This document shows positions 33,939 to 44,136 of a stretch of DNA of 64,000 nucleotides, in pieces. A model generated the notes under the pieces. The model saw only the letters and a list, made by a program, of their open reading frames with translations, was not told the DNA's origin and did no database searches. The translations under genes were made by a program, and so were the position numbers. Source of the DNA: Ypsolopha sequella (Eukaryota > Arthropoda > Insecta > Lepidoptera > Ypsolophidae); assembly GCA_934047225.1 (NCBI GenBank), contig CAKOHE010000009.1, positions 21,001-85,000 on the forward strand. Direction: 5' to 3'. How positions within the stretch are numbered: the stretch's first letter is position 1; every line of letters begins with the position of its first letter.

Positions 33939-34429
33939 ATGCAATCGAGGTCAATATATCTGAAGCGACATCCGAAGCACAGGCATGTGCCTACGTTTGT
34001 GGATTTATATTGAAAAAATATAAAACGGACTGTTCCATTTGCAAGAAATTATTGTTTGCACAAAATTTTACAAATTTACATACCTTTATGGATTTTAAGG
34101 AATACGACTCAATAAAAAAAAGTTTAGTGTATTGTAATGAAAATGTAGTTCGTTACGTAGAACAAAGTGCGACTACAATTAACAACTACCTAAACAACGA
34201 ATCTTATCAAGAAGCAGTTAAAGAAAAACAAATCAATATATTGAAGGAAAATGTAAATTCCGATTTTCTGATACCTTGCGAGGCCCATTTGATAAAGAAA
34301 ATTAATTATATTTTGGCAAATGTAATTAAAATTTGTTTTAAAAGATTCTGCACTGTAGAAAACAGAAAATTTGTCGATGATTTGTCAAAATCTTTACAAA
34401 GAAAAATGCAAATTCTTCACCATGTGTGA
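33939..34429 (+). pseudogene. Last transposase exon, second part
   Basis: Continues the frame from 32436 with NAIEVNISEATSEAQACAYV, then CGFILKKYKTDCSICKKLLF (paired cysteines) and ends LQRKMQILHHV at a TGA. This corresponds to the C-terminal end of P-element transposases. Confidence 0.75.
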
Positions 34430-34534
34430 ATATATTTTCAATAGTTTGCATATTAAATAACTTAATGCTTCTGTTATTTACTTTGTTTTATTTGTAGTTT
34501 CTTCAGTTTTTTCCTAGAGCCAAACCAAGCTCTC

Positions 34535-34714
34535 GCTGGAGAACTACAAATGAAATTATCAGTAATTCACAGACACAATTGAGTACAAAATTCACTAAGC
34601 AGTGTTCAATAGCAAACAAAATACGCCACTTGAGTAATAAACAGATATGCTTAGTGAATTTTGTGTTCAATACTGTTTGTGAACTACTGATAATTTCATT
34701 TGTGGTTCTCCAGC
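34535..34714. repeat. About 180-bp foldback repeat
   Basis: GCTGGAGAACTACAAATGAA and the following about 60 bp recur inverted on the right (GTTCTCCAGC), with a short loop between. Just 3' of the transposase stop. Confidence 0.75.
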
Positions 34715-34818
34715 GGGAAATTTTAAATATGGATTCGTAGTTTGAATTTTGCCGCCAACGTTAGTTCGTATGCTAATCCGCAATAGCGCGTGTCGTTCAT
34801 GTACGTCGCATTTTTTTT

Positions 34819-35381
34819 CTAAAGTAGGGCCACTGAGTGATGGCACTTATGACAGCTGCATTTAGTGATGAGGTACATTTCAAATTTCGGTTAAAAATAA
34901 AAATCAAGTGTGAGTTTACTCAACATTAGACACGTCATTCAACATTCAACATAATGATACAAAAGGAAAATGTGCTAAAACCAGTGGCGTAGCTATCGGA
35001 GGGCTATGCGGTGTAGTGCCCCGGGGCCCCCAAGAGATGTTAAAATATTTAAATCGAAAAAAGTATTTTACTATAATTTATTTTAGTTTAGTTTAACTTC
35101 GTCATTGTTTTGTTTTTAATTAAATATTATTGCGTAACTTGACGACCTCAAACACGACCTATAAAAAATGAGAAACTTAAAAAAAAAAACTTTGTTTTTA
35201 TACGAATTCTATTGCACAATAAAGCAACATTCAAATCAAAAAATAATAATCGAAACAAGTAGTACATCACTATCAACAATGAAGTATTACATTTTTTAAT
35301 TCACACTTTCTTATAAATAATTTCGATACTTTGTAGGCATTTAAACGTCATAGGCGCCATCACTCAGTGGCTCTACTCTAG
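34819..35381. mobile_element. About 565-bp non-autonomous DNA element, copy 2 of 3
   Basis: Same ends and interior as 15218-15783. Its right end abuts the terminal codons of a BEL pol fragment. Confidence 0.8.
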
Positions 35382-35965
35382 GAGCTTACGCTTCTTAAGT
35401 CAAGTCTTCGTGGAACGTTTACAACACGTCCACATCGGGTACGTCTCTCAGTTTCAACATGCGCATTTTCATCGATTGGTCTTTCTATGTCTGTATCTAC
35501 TTCAAGAACTTCTATGTAAGGATGCGTGATCTCTAACGGGTAAAGTCTTTGTAGGGGACGAATCCTCTCACCGTTTGCAGTCTTAATTTTTGCCACCCGT
35601 GTGTGCTTATCTGTACCTGGATACAGTTCTAATATCAAGCCAAGCGGCCAGTCGACTCGTTTTTTATCGCATTCTAAGAGAACAACATCTCCAACACATA
35701 AGTTGGTTTTGCTTTGTTTTCCCTGATGGACAAGAAGCGCCAGATATTCTGTTCTAAATCTTTGTCTTAAATCCTTCTGTACATATTTTACTCTTTCATA
35801 CAAGCCCTTTCTGTCAAGAACATCTAAATCTGGGACGTCGTTTCTAGGTATTCCCTGCAAGAAATAATTTGGAGTAATGGGCATTAATGTATCTTCTGTG
35901 ACATATGTTAGTGGTCTAGCATTTATTATTGCTTCACAATCACAATAGTCTTGAACACAAACCAA
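35382..35965 (-). pseudogene. BEL/Pao pol C-terminal fragment
   Basis: About 190 codons on the minus strand: CEAIINARPLTYV, then TPNYFLQGIP, FRTEYLALLV, VGDVVLLE, VDWPLGLI and RLYPLEI, the integrase C-terminus plus DUF5641-type tail. Catalytic residues are missing upstream (cut at about 35965). Belongs to a different BEL lineage than the 36161-45040 element. Confidence 0.8.
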
Positions 35966-36160
35966 GATGAGTACAATATCTTTTTTTCTATTGTAAACCC
36001 ACTACTTCACCATGTAATTTTTCGCCCCATTTTCACACAAAAATAATATAAATATAATTTACAAACGCCCTATGTTTCAGTTAACATTTCAACCACTCAC
36101 CAACCCTCTCATATCTACCAGCAACCTAACTACTCTGAATTCCCATTAAACCTTCCAAGC

Positions 36161-37556
36161 TGTCGCGAATGCGAAACCTCTAGGTAGCTATAGGCTAGCG
36201 CGGGACGAGGCGGGGGAGAGAGCGCGGGCGCGCACGCCGTCAGTCGCCGCCTGGACAGTAAAAAGGGTAACTGTGTGCGTGGACAGTGGAGTAGAGGTAA
36301 GTGACACAGCAATATATATTCAGTGTACTTACCTATCAGAGGGAAAAGCCCTAGTTATCAGAACCGATGCGTCGGACTGCCAGCGGGCAGGGGTCAATAA
36401 ATATTCAGTATCAGAGGGAAAAGCCCTAGTTATCAGAACCGATGCGTCGGACTGCCAGCGGGCAGGGGTCAATAAATATTCAGTATCAGAGGGAAAAGCC
36501 CTAGTTATCAGAACCGATGCGTCGGACTGCCAGCGGGCAGGGGTCAATAAATATTCAGTATCAGAGGGAAAAGCCCTAGTTATCAGAACCGATGCGTCGG
36601 ACTGCCAGCGGGCAGGGGTCAATAAATATTCAGTATCAGAGGGAAAAGCCCTAGTTATCAGAACCGATGCGTCGGACTGCCAGCGGGCAGGGGTCAATAA
36701 ATATTCAGTATCAGAGGGAAAAGCCCTAGTTATCAGAACCGATGCGTCGGACTGCCAGCGGGCAGGGGTCAATAAATATTCAGTATCAGAGGGAAAAGCC
36801 CTAGTTATCAGAACCGATGCGTCGGACTGCCAGCGGGCAGGGGTCAATAAATATTTAGTATCAGAGGGAAAAGCCCTAGTTATCAGAACCGATGCGTCGG
36901 ACTGCCAGCGGGCAGGGGTCAATAAATATTCAGTATCAGAGGGAAAAGCCCTAGTTATCAGAACCGATGCGTCGGACTGCCAGCGGGCAGGGGTCAATAA
37001 ATATTCAGTATCAGAGGGAAAAGCCCTAGTTATCAGAACCGATGCGTCGGACTGCCAGCGGGCAGGGGTCAATAAATATTCAGTATCAGAGGGAAAAGCC
37101 CTAGTTATCAGAACCGATGCGTCGGACTGCCAGCGGGCAGGGGTCAATAAATATTCAGTATCAGAGGGAAAAGCCCTAGTTATCAGAACCGATGCGTCGG
37201 ACTGCCTGCGGGCAGGGGTCAATAAATATTCAGTATCAGAGGGAAAAGCCCTAGTTGTCAGAACCGATGCGTCGGACTGCCTGCGGGTAGAGGTTAAAGA
37301 ATAGTAGCAGGAGTATCACTGCAAGCGAGGCATGGGGTGGCTGTAGGAGAGGTTGGAGGCCACAGGGGTGAGGTCAGATTCAGTTAATCAGGTCAGGCTA
37401 TAAGAAAGAGGATCGTACATGCGTGTGCGATATTGTGGGTACTTATTCAGTTTATGTATTTACCTACTATTATAATCAGTATTACATCAGCTAGTAAAAT
37501 ATCAATCAATTCAGATATTCGCCTAGTAATTAGGTAAAAGAAACTATGTGGCGACA
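36161..37556 (+). repeat. 5' LTR (1396 bp)
   Basis: TG...CA ended and nearly identical to the 3' LTR. Lacks a 33-bp segment found at about 44825-44857 in the 3' LTR and carries 13 copies of a 75-bp repeat. Confidence 0.95.
36335..37304 (+). repeat. 75-bp tandem repeat, 13 units, in the 5' LTR
   Basis: Each unit begins ATCAGAGGGAAAAGCCCTAG. It carries three small hairpins (AGGG-AAAAG-CCCT, CCGA-TGCG-TCGG, CTGCC-AGCG-GGCAG) and one AATAAA. Twelve full units plus a last diverged partial one. Because 75 is divisible by 3, open frames run through on both strands; coding is not supported. Confidence 0.95.
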
Positions 37557-37575
37557 TGGTGGAGATGCTGGGATC
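37557..37575 (+). promoter_or_regulatory. Primer-binding site
   Basis: TGGTGGAGATGCTGGGATCG directly after the LTR end; it starts TGG as expected for pairing with a tRNA 3' CCA end. The tRNA was not identified. Confidence 0.65.
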
Positions 37576-37589
37576 GAATAATTCGTCCA

Positions 37590-37790
37590 AGAATATGAAG
37601 CATAAAATCGTATTTATGAAATGGTGCATAAAAGCAGCTACGCATTAAAGCGTATTTTTGCAAGGGTGCATAAAAACAGTTACTACGCATAAAAGCGTGT
37701 GTATTGTTAAGATGAAGGTGTGCATAAAAGCGTATGTATTGTTGAGATACAGGTACCTACGCATAAAAGCGTGTGTATTTTTTGCAATAC
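37590..37790 (+). repeat. Diverged tandem motif in the BEL leader
   Basis: Five to six copies of GCATAAAAGCGTRTGTATT-like units (about 30-50 bp apart) between the primer site and gag. Role unknown. Confidence 0.6.
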
Positions 37791-38941
37791 AGATCAGACA
37801 GAAAGACGTACTTACCTACCTAAGTATTAAAATGTTGCATTATTAGTCTAAAGAATTCAAGTTCAGACACTTAATTATGATACTTAAGTACTTAATTGCG
37901 TTTATAACCTACTTATTGTGATTTTTTTCTCGATTTAATAATGTTCTTTAACTAAGGAAGGTTTGAAAGACAAGTTTGTCTATCGATAATTCGATATTTC
38001 AGCTAATAAAGACTACCATCTATCTAAATATATTTTTAAAGAATGTAGGTAAGTAAGTACCTAGTTCTTTACGGAGCATGATTTTTGTTACTTTCTCGAA
38101 TAAGTTCGAACGACAGAATCGTAGGTACCTACCTTTTTTTTTTTATTGTGCTATAAACTTAGAATAGATAAGTACATTGAGCATTGACAGGTCAATGACA
38201 TTAAGTATTGAGTGCGAGCGGCACGTACTTCCCTATTCTTGTTTATTAAAGAATGTAGCCGTGAGTCTGGTAGAAAAAAATTACACGTGGTTAAAAAATA
38301 TCATTTGTTGTAAGCGTAGCGTAGCTTAGAATGGATCGATTCCCAAAGTGTGGGAAGAGACCTGCCACGCCGAATATTGAGCTGATATTAGTGCGGATAT
38401 TTTAAGAGAAATTTAATACCAGAGCTGTGTTAATATAACACGAATTGTTATTTTTTAGCAAGAGGTGGTTTTGAATACTTACCGAAATATTAATTGTCTA
38501 ATTTGTTTCGATTAAAAGTAGGTAAGTACCTACCGATAGTAAATGGTTAATTCCGTGAAAGACTAGGCCCGTATTTACGGTAGGGTCAAGTGGGCAAGTG
38601 CCCAGGGCGGCAGAACAAGAGGGGGAGCTTAGGCCTTCCTTAAGGCAGTACGGCTATCCTTAATACAGATACCTACTAATTTATTTAGATACTATAATCC
38701 ATTGACTTTGTTATGTACGATAGGATCACTGTTGAATTTAACAACGAATTGGTGTATCGCAAAGTTAAATTCAAATAATACACTGGTGGTTGACCAGTTA
38801 TTTAGACAATTTTTTAAATTAGGGTACTTATTTGAGAGTTGTGTAATTTATAATAAATTTTGTTTTAGGATTTGGACATTACAATATACGAGGCTAAAGG
38901 TTCCAATCTCTTGCACCTTATAGGTACGGTACTTATTTAAA

Positions 38942-40354
38942 ATGGAAGAAGTCATTCGAACCCGTTTGAAGTTAATTTACGAATCTCTTCTATCTTGTAT
39001 AAACTTAGTTCAGTGTGAACTTAAAAAGTCTGCAGACGGTGACGCCAATTTTAATGAATTAGAATTGAGTGGGTCCAAGTTAAAGGGTGCCAATGATAGA
39101 TTCGTTGCGGAAATTCAGAATTATTGTAAATCAGTATCAGAACCCGACATTGACGAAATTAAGCAGTACACGTCAACTCAAATTCAGGCCGAAGAATTGA
39201 TATCAGAAGTAGAAGTTAATGTCAGACGGAATAACCGAAACCGTGATTCAGATTCTACTATTGGTGGTAATATTAACTTTGCTCGTCACTTGCCACGAAT
39301 GGAGCTTCAAAGATTTGATGGGGAAATTCTGAAATGGTACCCATTTTGGGACCAGTTTTCGTCGAATGTACATAACCGGAACATCAATGAAGTCGATAAA
39401 TTATTGTATCTTAAATCGGTTCTTGATGGTGATGCAAAACAAGCTATCGAAGGATTAGATACCACTAACAAAAATTATAGCATAGCAGTCACCACATTAA
39501 AAGAAAGGTATGGCAAACCTAGCGTTATTATTGATGCTCATTATGTAGCGCTGTATAGAGTGAAAGCAGCATCGTCCAATCAGGTCAAAGAATGCAGGCA
39601 CGTTCTTAATGAAATTGAGAGACACCTTAGAGTACTTAGTTCCCTGGGGGAAGATGTCAATCATAACCACCTCAGAGTTATGATTATGGAAAAGTTCCCT
39701 GAAGACCTAATTTATGAATTAAAATTGAAAATGACACAAGAAGATGAATCAATTGACAGTATTAGGAAATATTTGGAGTATATTATATCGGCTAGAGAAA
39801 CATCGAACAGATTGAAGAAACCGACGGTGGATAAGACGAAAATGGATACGACTAATGTCGAAAGAGAACAAAGATCAGATAATTTCACAATAGGTTCTTT
39901 ACATGTTAGGTCGGAAGAAAATAGAAAAGTAAATAATCAACGCAGATTCACAAACTTTAAAAAGGATAATAACAAACCTAGATTTGATGATAAAATTTTC
40001 AATAGATCTAAATTAACCTCGCGCAAAAGACCTTATGACAACTCTGATAGGACCAGTGAACCATCTAAAAAGAAATTTAGTAAGTGTATATTCTGTAAAC
40101 AAGATCATTACAATGACGAATGTATGAACTACAAAACACTGAATGAGAGAAAATCTCGACTAGGAAGTCGTTGCTACATTTGTTTCGGTGAAGGGCATAG
40201 GGCGTCTAATTGCCGGGATAAAAGGAAATGTAGACATTGTAACAAATCTCACATTCATAATCGTGCATTATGTCCCACAAAATTTGAACAGTCATCTGCT
40301 AACGCAATACGGACTGATAGCCTACACATTCGATCAGATTTTAGCACAACATAG
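38942..40354 (+). CDS. BEL/Pao gag polyprotein part
   Basis: Capsid/nucleocapsid precursor, 470 codons from ATG 38942. The central region RFDGEILKWYPFWDQF and DKLLYLKSVLDGDAKQAIEG is the BEL gag capsid-type domain (DUF1759). The C-terminal part holds three Cys/His knuckles: CIFCKQDHYNDEC, CYICFGEGHRASNC and CRHCNKSHIHNRALC. The frame is intact and stops at a TAG; the protease follows directly in the same frame (40355), so either readthrough of UAG or a nonsense mutation separates gag from pol. Confidence 0.9.
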   Translation: MEEVIRTRLKLIYESLLSCINLVQCELKKSADGDANFNELELSGSKLKGANDRFVAEIQNYCKSVSEPDIDEIKQYTSTQIQAEELISEVEVNVRRNNRNRDSDSTIGGNINFARHLPRMELQRFDGEILKWYPFWDQFSSNVHNRNINEVDKLLYLKSVLDGDAKQAIEGLDTTNKNYSIAVTTLKERYGKPSVIIDAHYVALYRVKAASSNQVKECRHVLNEIERHLRVLSSLGEDVNHNHLRVMIMEKFPEDLIYELKLKMTQEDESIDSIRKYLEYIISARETSNRLKKPTVDKTKMDTTNVEREQRSDNFTIGSLHVRSEENRKVNNQRRFTNFKKDNNKPRFDDKIFNRSKLTSRKRPYDNSDRTSEPSKKKFSKCIFCKQDHYNDECMNYKTLNERKSRLGSRCYICFGEGHRASNCRDKRKCRHCNKSHIHNRALCPTKFEQSSANAIRTDSLHIRSDFSTT

Positions 40355-41155
40355 TTGCAAACTTGCCTTGTGGAGGTTAGCAATCCAGAGACTAGGTCTA
40401 CACGACTACAAGGCAGAATTTTGTTGGATTGCGGTAGCGCTGCTAATAAACTAAATTTACCCATTGCCAAAAAATTAAACTTGTCGATATTTACGTTTGG
40501 CGCGAAATCACCACATCAGATTGAAAGTTCAGTAGTGAGTTTTAAAATCACAACTCGTACGGGTATCTCACGGCTTTTACATGCTAATGTTGTACCTCAC
40601 ATTACGAATAGTGTAAGAGCACCGGTGTTTAATAAGCCACCTTGGGTATCTTCCGTTGTCATAGCGGATGATGGATCTTGTGGGGACAAAATAGACATAC
40701 TTATAGGTAATGACTATTATCATTCATTCATGTCGCATGAAAAGATTACGGTGTCTAAGGATCTTTTCTTAGTAAATTCAGATTTTGGCTGGGTGTGGTC
40801 AGGCAAAATTTGCGAAGTCAATGACAACTCGGATCAGTTAACCGTGTTGACTTATTTTCAGTCAAATGAAGTGTTTGACAACAAACTGAACGAACCTGAC
40901 CTACCATTAAAGTTAAAAGATGTTAAAAAATTGTGGGACCTTGAATCTTTAGGTATTACAGACTCTCCAAAAACGACTCGCGATGAAGAGGCAGTAAAAC
41001 AGTTTAATGAAACTGTTCAGTACAAGGACAATAGATATCATGTTAAATGGCCTTGGAATGAATTTCCACCGGATCTTTCCAATAATTTAGGGTTAGCTTT
41101 GGGTCGCCTCAATAGTTTGATAAGGCGGTTAGATAACTCAGAGATAAAAACATAA
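40355..41155 (+). pseudogene. BEL/Pao protease and pol linker, truncated
   Basis: Directly follows the gag stop codon, in frame. Contains GRILLDCGSAANKLNLP, the aspartic protease motif (DCG, as in many BEL elements), DILIGNDYY and LVNSDFGWVWSGK. Ends with YHVKWPWNEFPPDLSNNLGL and LGRLNSLIRRLD, the stretch just before the RT fingers. The frame then stops (41155) because most of the RT fingers and palm have been deleted. Confidence 0.85.
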
Positions 41156-42565
41156 GTCGCGAAGCTACTCAAGACAATATTGTGCATTTACGTTTTTGTC
41201 GAGTTCCTTTCGGTGTTATATCAAGTCCGTTTCTTTTGAACGCCACTATCAGACTTCACTTGACGCGGTCAAATGACGTCCGTATGAAACAAATAGCGGA
41301 AGATATATACGTAGATAATATAGTTACAGGTGCAAAGACAACCTCAGACGCACTTAACCTATACGAAGCATCAAGACAATCATTTGATTGCTTGTCGATG
41401 TACTTACGCGAATGGAATTCAAATTCTAAAGAGCTTATGACTCACATTCCAGACAAACTTCGGACAGAGGGTCGTAGAAGAGTGAAAGTGTTAGGTTTAA
41501 TATGGGACTTAAATGATGACCATCTTTATTTGAAGTCTAACCTAAACAATAATGATTTAGACATGGTACAGTCAAAACGAGATGTTTTAAAGATGATTGC
41601 ATCAGTATACGATCCTTGTGGTCTTGCAGTGCCTGTGATGCTCCCAGCAAAACTATTCTTTCAAAAATTATGGAAGCTGAAAAACAAGTGGGATGATAAG
41701 TTAAGTGATGATCAACTTACCGAATGGCGCCAGGTGGCATCCAAGTTTTCTTATCTAAAAGAAATTCATGTAAATCGATATTACGCGCAAAGTTTAAATA
41801 GAAACGACGACAGTGATCACATAAAACATGAAATTCATTGTTTTACGGATGCGTCTATGGAAGCGTACTCAGCGGTAGTTTATATACGCAGTTCCTTAGG
41901 CACTAATAATATTGTCAGTTTTGTTATTGGCAAGTCTAGATTAGTCCCTTTAAAGGAACAAAGTAATTTACAGATTCCAAGATTAGAATTGATGGGAGTA
42001 CTTATAGGTTGCAGACTTATTAACTACGTAATGAAGTTTTTGCGTCTCAGGGTCGAAGCACAAATTTTATGGACTGATAGTCAGATCGTTTTGAGTTGGT
42101 CTAGATCAGAAAAATTGCTTCCGCCATTTGTTTCGCGTAGAATTAATGAGATAAAAGCAAAATAAAGTCCTACAGATCAGATATGTGCCGACTAAACTCA
42201 ATCCGTCAGACGTAGGTACTAGGGCGCAGCGTGTAGACTCGTATCATAGATGGCTCAAGGGTCCGGTTTTTTTGTCAGAAAGTTCGGAACTATGGCTAAA
42301 ATCTCATAGCTCAGATAATGTTCAGATTGAAACTTTTTTGGCCGGGGATGGTCTTACAAATATAACTCAGAATAATACAACTGAAACAAATTTAGATAGA
42401 ACGGAACCAATGGCAGTTGACAGTAACGAACATCCTGTAGATGACGAAACTAAGAAGATACTAAATATTCAAGCCGAATACTTTCCTAAAGAGGTCGAAG
42501 GTATCACAACAGACTTATCAAGAACACTCCAGTTGTACAAAGATCAGGACGGATTATTGAGATGA
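41156..42565 (+). pseudogene. BEL/Pao RT remnant and RNase H
   Basis: Resumes at HLRFCRVPFGVISSPFLLN and DIYVDNIVTG (YxDD-type), then the connection (VYDPCGLAVPVML) and RNase H (CFTDAS, LELMGVLIG, LWTDSQ). It lacks roughly the first half of the RT domain, including the usual first catalytic Asp. A one-base gain in an A-run at about 42158-42163 ends the first frame at 42165. The next frame (from about 42160) continues VPTKLNPSDVGTRAQ to a stop at 42565. Confidence 0.85.
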
Positions 42566-42569
42566 CTCA

Positions 42570-44021
42570 ATGACAGACTGGACAAATAATCAGAAGGAGC
42601 CCATATTGCTTCCAAAGAATTCAGAGTTTACACATACAATCATAACCGAATTACACCTTAAAAACTACCATGTAGGCGTTTCGCATACTTTAGCCTTATT
42701 AAGACAGAAGTTTTGGGTTCCACATGGGAGGGCGACGGTTCAGAAAGTCGTCAGAAAGTGTCAGCGATGTGTCAAATACGGTGATGGACCTTTCAAACTA
42801 CCACCGATTCCCGATTTACCTGCAAAGAGAGTGAATCTCAGTCTACCTTTCGCTTTTACGGGTCTTGACTATTTCGGCCCCCTTTTTGTAGAAGCCACTA
42901 AGGAAAAACGCTGGGTGTGCCTGTTTACCTGCTTGACCATTAGAGCTATTCACATGGAAGTGGTCAAAGACTGTTCAGCTGAAAAATGTTTACTCGCGAT
43001 ACGGAGATTTGTCGCAGTAAGAGGCCTACCACAGCAAATTATATCAGATAACGCTACTCAGTTTAAACTAACCGGTGATGTGTTGAGTTCTGATTATTGC
43101 ATACAGAACAATGTGCGATGGAAGTTTATTCCTGAATTAGCCCCATGGTTCGGAGGGTTTTATGAACGACTGATAGGTGTAGTAAAACACAGTCTTAAGA
43201 GGACATTGGACAAACATCTCATAAATCACAACCAGCTATGTACTATAATTAAAGAACTTGAAGCCGTTGTAAATACTAGACCTTTGACAACAGTAGGTGC
43301 TGAGTTAGAACACGTATTGACTCCATCTGACTTTTTACGTGTAGGTGGATCAGTAACCACTCAGATATCTGATCGCGATTTTTTAGAATCAGCTACTGCA
43401 ACCAAGTCCAATCTGATTGAAGGTTGGAAACGTGGTCAGATTATCCTATCAGAATTCTCAAAGATGTTTACCAATCAGTATTTGACCAGTCTTCGTGAGC
43501 GGAGCAACAGACAGAAGCAACCGCGGGTTGTAGTAAATATTGTACCCAGAATGGCGCAGGCCGTGCAGATAAAATCAGATGGGAATAGAGTCCATTGGAA
43601 GGTGGGCCAGATATCAGAGTTACTTAAGGGTTTGGATGGACAGATAAGAGTGGCCAAAGTAAAATTACCTGAAGGAGAAATGTTAACACGCTCCATAGGC
43701 CATCTTTATCCACTTGAACTAGACGATGATCAGAATACAGTACCATTATCAGTGCCAAATGATCATGCTATTAGAGTTAACGAAAATTCCGAAGTACCAG
43801 AGATGGGACAGGCGGTCAATCAGATTGATCAGTCAATAAGACCTAATTCGGATTCAGACGAAGGTCAACGTGAGGTACCTGTAATAAACAATGAACAAAA
43901 GATGCCGGAAGCGGCAACAACAGACATCAATAAGCGACCAACTAGGGCAACAGCAGTCAAAGCCAGGGAGAAGATTAAGCAGTGGACGTCACAGTTAATG
44001 ATAAGACTATTTGAACAGTAG
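42570..44021 (+). CDS. BEL/Pao integrase and C-terminal domain
   Basis: 483 codons with the zinc-binding region (HLKNYHVGVSHTL...CQRC), then LDYFGPL (Asp), ISDNATQF (Asp) and GGFYERLIGVVKHSLKR (Glu), a complete D,D,E set. The tail has RVHWKVGQISELL, VAKVKLPEGE and HLYPLEL (DUF5641 type) and a low-complexity end. The frame is open throughout, but it is separated from the upstream pol by a stop and a frame shift at about 42563-42590, so it would not be made as part of a normal polyprotein. Confidence 0.9.
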   Translation: MTDWTNNQKEPILLPKNSEFTHTIITELHLKNYHVGVSHTLALLRQKFWVPHGRATVQKVVRKCQRCVKYGDGPFKLPPIPDLPAKRVNLSLPFAFTGLDYFGPLFVEATKEKRWVCLFTCLTIRAIHMEVVKDCSAEKCLLAIRRFVAVRGLPQQIISDNATQFKLTGDVLSSDYCIQNNVRWKFIPELAPWFGGFYERLIGVVKHSLKRTLDKHLINHNQLCTIIKELEAVVNTRPLTTVGAELEHVLTPSDFLRVGGSVTTQISDRDFLESATATKSNLIEGWKRGQIILSEFSKMFTNQYLTSLRERSNRQKQPRVVVNIVPRMAQAVQIKSDGNRVHWKVGQISELLKGLDGQIRVAKVKLPEGEMLTRSIGHLYPLELDDDQNTVPLSVPNDHAIRVNENSEVPEMGQAVNQIDQSIRPNSDSDEGQREVPVINNEQKMPEAATTDINKRPTRATAVKAREKIKQWTSQLMIRLFEQ

Positions 44022-44129
44022 AATAGTGATTCAGATGTAATAATATGAGTGCTAGAACTATTATTAAATTTCTAATCAGTTACAATCAGTGTGTTCTACT
44101 CATTATTATTATTATTTTTTTCTTCCTCG

Positions 44130-44136
44130 TGGGGAA
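44130..44136 (+). promoter_or_regulatory. Polypurine tract
   Basis: TGGGGAA directly before the 3' LTR. Confidence 0.65.

Larger units (their letters stand above)
9553..34429 (+). pseudogene. THAP-domain P-element-type transposase gene (THAP9-like), multi-exon and disrupted
   Basis: Assembled by eye from exons at 9553-9665, 10283 to about 10517, one or more of 10902-11001 / 14680-14781 / 22654-22734, then 23480-24248, 28552-28798, 29585-29773 and 31897-34429 (last exon interrupted). Domain order is that of P-element transposases: THAP zinc finger, linker, helix-rich region, RNase H-like part with FDEMS (first catalytic Asp) and DPPHLMK (second Asp), then a GTP-binding-type insertion and a C-terminal region with NQDPLDNCFG. 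Splice phases agree for 9665/10283, 24248/28552, 28798/29585 and 29773/31897. The introns total over 20 kb and are made of other elements. The gene is dead as it stands: a 19-bp duplication shifts the frame at 23865-23902 and an insertion splits the last exon. It could be an old autonomous P element or a lost domesticated copy; no terminal repeats belonging to it were identified. Confidence 0.8.

Noticed and set aside
36329..37304. Long repeat-encoded proteins of about 340 (plus) and 297 (minus) residues in the 5' LTR
   Set aside because: A 75-bp tandem repeat keeps any stop-free frame open. The region is an LTR, both strands are open equally, and no protein family matches.
36335..37304. CRISPR array
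   Set aside because: Units are directly adjacent with no unique spacers, and the context is an insect retrotransposon LTR.
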